A DNA stretch of 9,220 bases from JACDAS01 sp046262415 (GCA_046262415.1 JBHEMU010000162.1:1-9220), one strand, 5' to 3'. Counted from the stretch's first letter, positions 1-5,528 are shown. Notes: generated by a model not told the origin, from the letters alone. Numbers and translations: made by a program.

Positions 1-61
1 GCGCTCCCAGGAAGGCATGGGCGCCTATTCGACGGCGTCGGCCCTCATCTTTCAGGCGTTC

Positions 62-478
62 TCAAAGCGGAAGCGGCTTGCGTCCGGCGAAGCCCTCGTC
101 GACGCCGTGCCAGTAGCCGATCTCGTCCTCGCCGACGTGCCAGCAGAGGAGCACGTCCTCCTCGCCCCGGCGGGAGGGAAAGTCGACGAGGCCGCGCTCG
201 ACGTCCTTGACGAGCACGCCGAGCTCGTGCAGGGCGTCGACCGTCTCCGCTACAGCGCCGGCCGCCTGCCCCACCTCGGTCTGAGCCCCGGCCACCTCGC
301 CCGGGGCCATGCCGCCGCCGTTCCCCGCGATCCGGTGCGCGAGCCCCGCCTGGCGTTCGGTCGCCTCGGCGAGCGCGCGGCCGGCCGCCACCATCGCCTC
401 GGCCAGCGGCCGCACCTGCTCGAGCGCGCGCGTGGCCTGCTCGAGGGTGAACCTGCGGGCGGAAGGGCTCTCGGGCAC
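62..478 (-). CDS. DUF2203 family protein
   Basis: This is a 138-residue soluble protein of unknown function. The N-terminal half (about residues 10-50) is alpha-helical and of the form FTLEQATRALEQVRPL, followed by a Gly/Ala-rich loop. The C-terminal half carries the family signature: LGVLVKDVERGLVDFP at about 86-101, then LLCWHVGEDEIGYWH at 110-124 and GFAGRKPL at 129-136. The conserved Cys, Trp and His residues resemble a binding or catalytic site, but no reaction is established for the family. I chose the GTG at 478 because the conserved part begins just after it. An open frame continues upstream to 847, but there it is the shadow of the mannosyltransferase gene. The gene is transcribed divergently from the operon at 575. 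A GGAG lies about 10 bases before the start, and a promoter-like pair (TTGACC, 18 bases, GATAGT) ends six bases before it, so the transcript may instead be leaderless. Confidence 0.85.
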   Translation of the reverse strand: MPESPSARRFTLEQATRALEQVRPLAEAMVAAGRALAEATERQAGLAHRIAGNGGGMAPGEVAGAQTEVGQAAGAVAETVDALHELGVLVKDVERGLVDFPSRRGEEDVLLCWHVGEDEIGYWHGVDEGFAGRKPLPL

Positions 479-484
479 GCCATT

Positions 485-514
485 ACTATCTCCCTCGTCT
501 TGGCCGCCGGTCAA
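485..514 (-). promoter_or_regulatory. Candidate sigma-70-type promoter of the DUF2203 gene
   Basis: On the minus strand, TTGACC (514-509) matches the -35 consensus at 5 of 6 positions. It is followed after 18 bases by GATAGT (490-485), which matches the -10 consensus at 4 of 6. Six bases then separate the -10 from the GTG start, so transcription would begin at or within a base of the start codon. The assignment rests on motif and spacing only. Confidence 0.45.
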
Positions 515-541
515 CGCCTGCGCGAGCGCCGCGCGCCTCGA

Positions 542-563
542 GGCGAGCTTCGCTTCGCCGGAG
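542..563 (+). promoter_or_regulatory. Hairpin followed by the ribosome-binding site of the mannosyltransferase gene
   Basis: Bases 542-559 can fold as GGCG-AGC, loop TTC, GCT-(T)-CGCC, with one bulged T. The Shine-Dalgarno-like GGAG (560-563) follows directly, 11 bases before the GTG at 575. A 12-base perfect palindrome (CGCCTCGAGGCG, 534-545) overlaps the left arm. No convincing -35/-10 pair for the plus-strand operon was seen in the 96-base divergent gap. Hairpins this short are common by chance in GC-rich DNA. Confidence 0.3.
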
Positions 564-574
564 CGCGGAATCCG

Positions 575-1744
575 GTGCCGGAGCTCTTCCTCTGGAGCCG
601 CGCCGCGATCTGGGCGGCGGCGCTCTTCGCGCTGCTGGCCTTCGAGCCGAGCCGCCATCCCGAGGCCGCGCGCTGGGACGACCCCTCCGTCACGCGTGAC
701 CTCGGCTACGCCGTCGACGTGTGGGCCCGGTGGGACAGCGTCTTCTTCCTGCGGATCGCCGAGCACGGCTACGACGCCGCGGCGGCCGCGTTCTACCCGC
801 TCTACCCGCTCTCGGTGGGCCTGCTCGGCCGGGTCCTGCTCGGGCACTACGTGCTCGCGGGGGTGGTCGTCTCGCTCGCGGCCTCGCTCGCGGCGTTCCT
901 CCTCCTCTACCGGGTCGCCGAGGAGCGACTGGGAGCCGACGGAGCGCGCCGGGCCGTGCTCTACCTCGCGCTGGCGCCGATGGCGCTCTTCCTGCAGGCG
1001 GTCTACAGCGAGGCCCTCTACCTGCTGCTCGCGATCGCCTCCTTCCTGCTCGCGGAGCGGCGTCGCTGGCTGCCGGCCGGCCTCGTCGCCGGGCTCGCCC
1101 TGCTCACGCGGATCGCCGGGGTCGCCCTGCTGCCCGCGCTCGCGCTGCTCGCGTGGCGCTCACCGGAGCGTCGGCGCGCGCTGCTCTCCCTCGGCGCCGC
1201 GCCGGCGCTCTTCGCGACGTACCCCCTCTACCTCGGCCTGGAGACGGGCGATCCCTGGGGCTTCGTACGCGCCCAGGAGATCTGGCACCGGCAGCTCTCC
1301 TGGGCGGGGCCGCTGGGCGGCGTCTGGGACGGCCTGCGCGCGGGCTGGGCGGGTGTCCGGCAGGTCGTCTCCGGCTCGACGACGCACGCATACTGGAGTG
1401 CCGTCGACCCGAGCGACTCCTCGCCTTTGCACGTCGCGGCGGTCAACCTCCAGAACCTCGCCTTCCTCTGCCTCTTCGCCTTCCTGACGGTGGTCGCCTG
1501 GCGGCGCTTCGGCGTGCCGTACGGACTCTTCTGCGCGGCGAGCCTGGCGATCCCCCTGAGCGTCCCGAGCGAGCGCTGGCCGCTGCTGTCGATGCCGCGG
1601 CTCGGGCTCGTCGTCTTCCCGTTCTACCTCGCCCTCGCCTCGCTCGGCGGGCGCCCGCGCGTGCACACCGCCATCCTCTCGGTGAGCGCGCTCGTCCTCG
1701 GCGTCGCCGTCGTCCAGTGGTCGCTCTGGCAGTGGGTCGCGTGA
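575..1744 (+). CDS. PIG-V-like membrane mannosyltransferase
   Basis: This 389-residue polytopic membrane protein resembles the PIG-V / GPI-mannosyltransferase 2 group of GT-C glycosyltransferases. Those enzymes use a polyprenol-phosphate sugar on the outer face of the membrane. Visible hallmarks are the WARWDSVFFLRIAEHGYD block at residues 50-67, carrying the Trp-Asp typical of the acidic first loop, FYPLYPLSV at 73-81, QAVYSEALYLLL at 141-152, LTRIAGVALL at 177-186 and MPRLGLVVFPFYLALA at 340-355. Hydrophobic segments run from residue 5 to the C-terminus. Its length is normal for bacterial members. The GTG at 575 is chosen because it puts the first membrane helix at the N-terminus and has GGAG at 560-563. 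The open frame further upstream is antisense to DUF2203. It is the first gene of a three-gene operon. The acceptor is unknown; a lipid, glycan or protein are all possible. Confidence 0.82.
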   Translation: MPELFLWSRAAIWAAALFALLAFEPSRHPEAARWDDPSVTRDLGYAVDVWARWDSVFFLRIAEHGYDAAAAAFYPLYPLSVGLLGRVLLGHYVLAGVVVSLAASLAAFLLLYRVAEERLGADGARRAVLYLALAPMALFLQAVYSEALYLLLAIASFLLAERRRWLPAGLVAGLALLTRIAGVALLPALALLAWRSPERRRALLSLGAAPALFATYPLYLGLETGDPWGFVRAQEIWHRQLSWAGPLGGVWDGLRAGWAGVRQVVSGSTTHAYWSAVDPSDSSPLHVAAVNLQNLAFLCLFAFLTVVAWRRFGVPYGLFCAASLAIPLSVPSERWPLLSMPRLGLVVFPFYLALASLGGRPRVHTAILSVSALVLGVAVVQWSLWQWVA

Positions 1745-2619
1745 GGGCCGCCGTCGCCGCGGCGGCCCTCGGCGCTCTCGTGCTCGGCGCCACGGGGTGC
1801 GGGGAGCGGGCCGAGCCGACGACGGCGCACGTCTCGCCCTACCCGGTGTCGGTGCACGGGGCGGGCGAGCACGTCACGGCCATGACCAGCCGGCCGGAGC
1901 GCATCGTCCCGCTGGCCCCCGGCGTCGCGGAGCTGCTGAGCGACCTCGGCGCGCGCGGCCAGCTCGTGGCCGGCCGCGCGGGCAGCACGGGCATCTGGAA
2001 GCTCTCCGGGCAAGAGCTCGCCCGCGCGGTCCAGCAACTCGACCCCGACCTGATCGTGGCCTCCTCGACGACCGAGCCGGGCGACCTCGCCCGGATCCGC
2101 CGCGCCGGCGCGCCGGTCTACCAGATCCCGGAGCGCTCGCTCCGCGACATCGGGCGGGCGCTGACGCACCTCGGCCTGCTGACCGACCACGCCGTACGGG
2201 CGCGCGCGCTCGTGGGCGAGAACGAGCGCGCACGGAGGGCTGTCGCGGCGCGAGTCCGCGGGCGTCCGGTGCTCCGGGTCTTCATCGACACCGGGTTCTT
2301 CACGACCGTCTCGTCGCGCACGCTGATCTCCGACCTGATCTCGATCGCGGGAGGACGCAACGTCGCCGGCCCGAGGCCGGAGCCGGGGCCGTTCAGCCTG
2401 CGACAGCTGCGCAGGCTCGATCCGCAGGTCTACCTCGCGACGGCCGACAGCGAGACGACGCTGCGCTACCTGCGGCGGAACCCCCGGACCCGCGGCCTCT
2501 CCGCCGTCGAGAACGGCCGCTTCCGGTTGATCGACCCGTCCTTCCTGAGCCCCGACGGGCGGGTTGAGCCCAGGTTGACGGCGCTCGCGCGCTGGATCCA
2601 TCCCGATGCGTTTCGCTGA
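1741..2619 (+). CDS. BtuF/TroA-type substrate-binding lipoprotein
   Basis: This 292-residue protein resembles the Peripla_BP_2 family, the solute-binding parts of ABC importers for cobalamin, haem or ferric siderophores. An N-terminal hydrophobic segment ends in a lipobox-like GATGC, with Cys20 as the predicted lipidated residue. The first lobe shows RPERIVPLAPGVAELLSDLG (residues 51-70) and QQLDPDLIVASS (98-109). The link to the second lobe shows AGAPVYQIPERSLRDIGRAL (122-141). The second lobe contains RVFIDTGFFTTVSSRTLISDLISIAGG (179-205 region) and LRRLDPQVYLA (223-233). The GTG start overlaps the upstream TGA as GTGA, and no strong Shine-Dalgarno is visible, so translation is probably coupled. 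No permease or ATPase gene lies next to it, which is unusual for an importer component. The ligand cannot be read from the sequence. The protein may work with a distant transporter or as a binding or sensory lipoprotein. Confidence 0.8.
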   Translation: MRAAVAAAALGALVLGATGCGERAEPTTAHVSPYPVSVHGAGEHVTAMTSRPERIVPLAPGVAELLSDLGARGQLVAGRAGSTGIWKLSGQELARAVQQLDPDLIVASSTTEPGDLARIRRAGAPVYQIPERSLRDIGRALTHLGLLTDHAVRARALVGENERARRAVAARVRGRPVLRVFIDTGFFTTVSSRTLISDLISIAGGRNVAGPRPEPGPFSLRQLRRLDPQVYLATADSETTLRYLRRNPRTRGLSAVENGRFRLIDPSFLSPDGRVEPRLTALARWIHPDAFR

Positions 2620-2625
2620 GCCGGC

Positions 2626-3270
2626 GTGACGGGGCGCCTCGGCGGCTGGCTCGCGCTCGTCGGCGCCGTCGCCGCGCTCGGGTACGCGAGCCGCATCTCC
2701 GGCGGCCGCCCCGAGCGGGACGTCCTCTACGAGTGGCACGTCGCGGTCGGGAACTTCGTCCAGTACGGCATCATCCTCGCGCTCGTGCTGGTGCTCGCGC
2801 GCGGGCGGCCGCGGGAGCTGCTCGCGCTGCGGCCTCCCGCCTCGTGGAAGCGCGCGGCGGCGATCGCGACCGGTGTGCTGGTCGGGATCTACGCGCTCGG
2901 GGTCGCGCTCGAGCCCCTCCTCCACGCAGGCCGCGAGCAGGGCCTGACTCCCCCGGGCTGGGACGGCAACCGCGCGCCGGCCTTCGCCGCCAACGCCGTC
3001 GCGATCGCGGTCGTCGCGCCGATCGTCGAGGAGCTCCTCTTCCGCGGGGTCGGCTTCTCGCTGCTGGAGCGCTTCGGCTCCGCGGCGGCGATCCTCGGCG
3101 TCGGTCTCGCCTTCGGCCTCTGGCACGGCCTCGTCTACGCGCTGCCCGTGCTGGCCGCCTTCGGCGCCGGGCTCGCGTATCTCCGCAGCCGCACGGGGAG
3201 CGTCTACCCGTGCATCGCCCTGCACGGCACCTTCAACGCGATCGCGCTGGGAGCCGCGATCGCCACGTAG
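2626..3270 (+). CDS. CPBP family intramembrane glutamic endopeptidase
   Basis: This 214-residue membrane protein is of the CPBP (Abi/CAAX protease-like, Rce1-related) family. All three signature motifs are present: EELLFRG at residues 135-141, providing the paired glutamates and Arg; FGLWHG at 163-168, providing the first His; and HGTFNA at 200-205, providing the second His and the Asn. Hydrophobic segments lie near residues 6-22, 43-58, 78-98, 119-135, 152-170 and 174-186, consistent with an integral membrane protease. Known members cleave prenylated or other membrane-associated substrates, and many bacterial ones have no known substrate. The GTG start comes six bases after the stop of the lipoprotein gene, without an obvious Shine-Dalgarno, suggesting translational coupling in the same operon. 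The stop codon is followed immediately by a copy of the intergenic repeat. Confidence 0.88.
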   Translation: MTGRLGGWLALVGAVAALGYASRISGGRPERDVLYEWHVAVGNFVQYGIILALVLVLARGRPRELLALRPPASWKRAAAIATGVLVGIYALGVALEPLLHAGREQGLTPPGWDGNRAPAFAANAVAIAVVAPIVEELLFRGVGFSLLERFGSAAAILGVGLAFGLWHGLVYALPVLAAFGAGLAYLRSRTGSVYPCIALHGTFNAIALGAAIAT

Positions 3271-3348
3271 GAACGTGGACCTCTACCCGGATGCGCTCGT
3301 GCGGTCGGTTCAGACGGAGCACGGGCAAGCCCGCGCTCCTGAGGTCGC
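3271..3348 (+). repeat. Intergenic repeat, copy 1 (diverged, lacks the second hairpin)
   Basis: The repeat starts directly after the TAG of the CPBP gene. It aligns base for base with copy 3 (from 4646) over about 75 bases, with about 8 differences by hand count. Shared blocks include CTCTACCCGGA, GCGCTCGTGCGGTC and TCAGACGGAGCACGGGC. Hairpin 3316-3339 has arms GGAGCACGGG and CCCGCGCTCC around a CAAG loop, with one A/C mismatch not present in the other copies. The alignment ends near GAGGTCG. The second hairpin (GGCGTCG/CGACGCC) of copies 2 and 3 is missing. The copy ends about 37 bases before the L,D-transpeptidase start. Confidence 0.85.
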
Positions 3349-3373
3349 GGAAGGAATGGGGCGTGCGCGCCCG

Positions 3374-3379
3374 TATTCT
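3374..3379 (+). promoter_or_regulatory. Candidate -10 element of the L,D-transpeptidase gene
   Basis: TATTCT matches the -10 consensus TATAAT at 4 of 6 positions and is a rare AT-rich hexamer in this DNA. It lies six bases before the GTG at 3386, placing the predicted transcription start at the start codon. No TTGACA-like -35 is visible at the usual distance (around 3350-3356). The layout is the same as for the DUF2203 gene. Confidence 0.4.
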
Positions 3380-3385
3380 GACGCC

Positions 3386-4555
3386 GTGCGACGGTCGCTC
3401 CTCCTCCTCCTCGTCAGCCTGCTCGCCTGGCCCGCGGCGGCCGACGCCGCCAAGCCACGCCCGAAGCCGAAACCGCGCCCGAAGCCGGCAGCGCTCCGCC
3501 TCTCGGCTCCCGCGGCCACCTTCGGCGAGCGCGTCGTCCTGCGTGGCCGGATGATCCCGCCCGCCCGCAACGCTCGAGTCCGCATCTCGCTCGCGGGCCG
3601 CGTCTTCACGCACGCCCGGGTCGGGCGGCGCGGGGGCTTCCACGTCACCGTCCGGGCCCGCACGCGCGGGCCGTACCGCGCCGGGTTCTTCAAGGTCGTC
3701 TCGCGGCCCCTGTACCTACGAGTGCGCCCTCGCCTCGACGCCTCGCTCGTGGGCGAGCGGATGGTCGGGGGCCGGCTCGCCATCTACGCCCAGCTTCGGC
3801 CCCCGCGTGCGGGGACGATCCGCGTGGACGTCCTGCGCTCCGGCAAGCGGACGTTCTCCGGCTCCTACCGGCGGCACCTGCGGCTCAGGCTCGGCACGAC
3901 CCGGTTCGGGGACGTCCGCGTGCGTCTCCGGGTGATCCCGAGGAGGGGCTTCGCGGCCGCCAAGCCGGCGGTGCTCGCCGCCAAGCTCGTCCCGCCGGAG
4001 CTCCGCTACGGCGACAGCGGTCCCGCGGTGACCGAGCTCGTCCGGCGCCTGGCGGCGCTGCGCTACGCCGTCGCGAGCACGTCGGCCACCACGTTCGGCT
4101 CAGACGTGCTCGACAGCGTCTACGCCTTCCAGAAGGCGCACTGGCTTCGCCGGGACGGGGTCGTCGGGCCGCGCTTCTGGCGCACCCTCGAACAGGCGAA
4201 GGTCCCGAGACCGCGCGGCGGCTCCGGCGACCGCCTCGAGGTGGACAAGTCCCGCCAGGTCCTCTTCGTCGTGCGCGGCGGGGAGGTGGTGTCGATCGTC
4301 CCCGTCTCGACCGGGGGCGGCTACTGGACGCCCGAGGGGTACTTCTCGGTTCAGCGCAAGATCTCGGGCTTCGACCCGAGCCCGCTCGGGACGCTCTACC
4401 TGCCCATGTACTTCATCGGCGGCTACGCGATCCACGGCAACCCGTCCGTGCCCCCGTACCCCGCCTCGCACGGGTGCATCCGCGTGCCGATGTGGATGGC
4501 CGGACGTCTGTACGAGACGAACGGCTACGGCGCGACCGTCTTGGTCTACTCGTAG
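3386..4555 (+). CDS. Secreted L,D-transpeptidase with peptidoglycan-binding domain
   Basis: This 389-residue secreted protein forms, by homology, 3-3 cross-links or other L,D-transpeptide bonds in peptidoglycan. Domains in order: a signal peptide (RRSLLLLLVSLLAW, ending near AADA at 18-21); a Lys/Pro-rich linker at 23-34 made of two KPRPKP units; a basic, beta-rich stretch at about 37-200 that may hold one or two Ig-like domains; a PG_binding_1 domain at about 205-272 (LRYGDSGPAVTELVRRLAAL, then FGSDVLDSVYAFQKAHWL and DGVVGPRFWRTL); and a YkuD catalytic domain at 283-388. The catalytic motif is complete, with His350-Gly, then SHGCIRV with nucleophile Cys364. The GTG at 3386 is preferred because the signal peptide begins right there; the open frame upstream to 3275 runs through the repeat. 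No Shine-Dalgarno is apparent and a -10 hexamer lies six bases upstream, so the mRNA may be leaderless. Direct repeats flank the gene on both sides. Confidence 0.9.
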   Translation: MRRSLLLLLVSLLAWPAAADAAKPRPKPKPRPKPAALRLSAPAATFGERVVLRGRMIPPARNARVRISLAGRVFTHARVGRRGGFHVTVRARTRGPYRAGFFKVVSRPLYLRVRPRLDASLVGERMVGGRLAIYAQLRPPRAGTIRVDVLRSGKRTFSGSYRRHLRLRLGTTRFGDVRVRLRVIPRRGFAAAKPAVLAAKLVPPELRYGDSGPAVTELVRRLAALRYAVASTSATTFGSDVLDSVYAFQKAHWLRRDGVVGPRFWRTLEQAKVPRPRGGSGDRLEVDKSRQVLFVVRGGEVVSIVPVSTGGGYWTPEGYFSVQRKISGFDPSPLGTLYLPMYFIGGYAIHGNPSVPPYPASHGCIRVPMWMAGRLYETNGYGATVLVYS

Positions 4556-4556
4556 G

Positions 4557-4645
4557 GCGTGGGTCTCTGCGCTCGTGCGGTCAGCTCAGACGGAGCACGG
4601 GCAAGCCCGTGCTCCTGAGGTCGGCGTCGCAAGCGACGCCTGGGA
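4557..4645 (+). repeat. Intergenic repeat, copy 2 (tandem with copy 3)
   Basis: This copy starts one base after the TAG of the L,D-transpeptidase gene. It is nearly identical to copy 3 except that it lacks eight bases (ACCCGGAA) after GGTCTCT. Hairpin A (4592-4615) has perfect ten-base arms GGAGCACGGG / CCCGTGCTCC around a CAAG loop. An outer CTCA (4585-4588) can pair with TGAG (4616-4619) across a GAC bulge. Hairpin B (4623-4640) has arms GGCGTCG / CGACGCC, also around CAAG. There is no T-run as in a classic intrinsic terminator, though hairpin A could still end transcription of the upstream gene. Confidence 0.9.
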
Positions 4646-4744
4646 GCGTGGGTCTCTACCCGGAAGCGCTCGTGCGGTCAGCTCAGACGGAGCACGGGCA
4701 AGCCCGTGCTCCTGAGGTCGGCGTCGCAAGCGACGCCTGGGAGC
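4646..4744 (+). repeat. Intergenic repeat, copy 3 (fullest copy)
   Basis: This copy directly follows copy 2 in the same orientation and includes the ACCCGGAA segment that copy 2 lacks and copy 1 keeps in part. Hairpin A lies at 4689-4712 and hairpin B at 4720-4737, both identical to those of copy 2. The unit ends with CCTGGGAGC, the same junction sequence seen between copies 2 and 3. Its right half overlaps the 5' end of the next reading frame. Confidence 0.9.
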
Positions 4745-5209
4745 CGGCCAGCTCGCGTCGCGATCCTGGTCGGGCTGATCGCGTTCGCCGGCATCTGGGT
4801 CGTCTGGCGGCAGGCTTTTGGCCACGACCGCGTGCGATCGCTTCCCTGGAACGACCTAACCGCGGAGGTCGCCCCGCTCGAGTTCGAGCGCGGGACGACC
4901 CTCCGCGTGTCCGGGCCGAGGACGCTCGCTCTCTCCCTGCGGGCCCACGGGGCCAGGCGGCCGCCGCCGCGGGTCGACTTCGCCCACCTTGACGTCATCC
5001 TCGTCGCGTCCGGACCGCGCTCGGCGACGGGGTACGATCTGCGAGTCGTCAGCGTCGTCGAGCAGCGAAGCAGGGTCCTGGTCACGCTGAGAGAGCGGAC
5101 GCCCGCGCTGCGGGAGCGCGTCCGTCCCCGGCTGACCTTCCCCTTCCGCCTGATCACGATCCCGAAGACGGGCAAGCCGCTGCACCTCCACGTGCAGGGC
5201 CGGCCGTGA
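4706..5209 (+). CDS. Membrane-anchored PrcB-domain-like protein, start within a repeat
   Basis: From the GTG at 4706 the product is 167 residues. There is one N-terminal membrane segment at about residues 18-36 (ARVAILVGLIAFAGIWVVW), then an exported or extracellular part. Residues 89-160 resemble the PrcB C-terminal domain: VDFAHLDVILVASGPRSATGYDLRV with the family's Thr-Gly-Tyr, then LRERTPALRERVRPRLTFPF and LITIPK. PrcB was first named as a subunit of a surface protease complex in Treponema, and the domain is widespread in proteins of unknown role, so no activity is assigned. The start is doubtful. Between the repeat and the membrane helix there is no ATG, GTG or TTG in frame. The only candidate is the GTG in the right arm of hairpin A of copy 3, so residues 1-13 would come from repeat DNA. 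A rare CTG start near the helix, or a decayed 5' end, are alternatives. The frame itself is intact to its stop. Confidence 0.62.
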   Translation: MLLRSASQATPGSRPARVAILVGLIAFAGIWVVWRQAFGHDRVRSLPWNDLTAEVAPLEFERGTTLRVSGPRTLALSLRAHGARRPPPRVDFAHLDVILVASGPRSATGYDLRVVSVVEQRSRVLVTLRERTPALRERVRPRLTFPFRLITIPKTGKPLHLHVQGRP

Positions 5210-5223
5210 GGGACCGGCCGCGA

Positions 5224-5238
5224 GGGCTGCCGGAGCCC
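5224..5238 (+). promoter_or_regulatory. Small hairpin overlapping the chorismate mutase ribosome-binding site
   Basis: GGGCT (5224-5228) and AGCCC (5234-5238) can pair around GCCGG. The Shine-Dalgarno-like GGAG (5232-5235), eight bases before the GTG at 5244, sits across the loop and right arm. A five-base stem is weak evidence. The GGAG itself supports the start choice. Confidence 0.3.
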
Positions 5239-5243
5239 CCCGC

Positions 5244-5528
5244 GTGAGCGCCGAGCAGTCGGACCCTCTGATCCGGCAGCTCCGCGAGCAGATCTCGGAC
5301 ACCGACCGCGCGATCGTGGAGGCGATCAACACCCGGCTCAAGCTCGTCGCGCGACTGAAGGCCTACAAGGCCTCGCGCGGCATCGACTTCGTCGATCCCG
5401 AGCGCGAGGAGTGGATGCTGCAGTACCTCTCGCGCGCGAACCGCGGCCCCCTGTCGGCCGAGGGCCTGCGCGAGATCGTCGGCGAGATCCTCGACCTGAC
5501 GAAGCGCGAGGTAGACCGCATAGAGTGA
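5244..5528 (+). CDS. AroQ-type chorismate mutase domain protein
   Basis: This 94-residue all-helical protein of the AroQ (CM type II) family would convert chorismate to prephenate, at the branch towards phenylalanine and tyrosine. Aligning by hand to the E. coli domain, LREQI gives Arg14 (for Arg11), TRLKLVARLKAYK gives Arg31 and Lys42 (for Arg28 and Lys39), and DPERE gives Asp51, Arg54 and Glu55 (for Asp48, Arg51 and Glu52). In the last helix (REIVGEILDLTKREV) the positions of E. coli Ser84 and Gln88 seem to be Ile82 and Thr86, so part of the standard site differs. The length fits a stand-alone mutase, with no fused dehydratase or DAHP-synthase domain. The GTG start is backed by GGAG eight bases upstream. 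It lies 34 bases after the PrcB-like gene and is convergent with the nuclease gene. No other aromatic pathway gene is visible. Confidence 0.85.
   Translation: MSAEQSDPLIRQLREQISDTDRAIVEAINTRLKLVARLKAYKASRGIDFVDPEREEWMLQYLSRANRGPLSAEGLREIVGEILDLTKREVDRIE

Noticed and set aside
2..11. Ten-base match (CGCTCCCAGG) to the reverse complement of the repeat junction at 4639-4648.
   Set aside because: It is too short; the neighbouring bases do not match, and such a match is expected by chance in GC-rich DNA.
1..18. A possible minus-strand gene start, ATG at 18, giving MPSWER to the left edge.
   Set aside because: Only six codons are visible, with no clear ribosome-binding site or -10. The 61 bases left of DUF2203 hold nothing else I can support.
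1624..3225. Long minus-strand open frame of 533 codons.
   Set aside because: It is antisense to three well-recognised plus-strand genes. Its product is rich in Arg, Ala, Glu and Asp without domain motifs, typical of GC-rich shadow frames.
3275..3385. Extension of the L,D-transpeptidase to the upstream GTG at 3275.
   Set aside because: The extra 37 residues come from the repeat and would bury the signal peptide inside the protein; the repeat's translation recurs at copies 2 and 3.
4557..4744. CRISPR array or tRNA-like structure, because of the tandem hairpin repeats.
   Set aside because: There are only two tandem units with no spacers of regular length, and no cloverleaf. The third copy is a kilobase away with a gene between.
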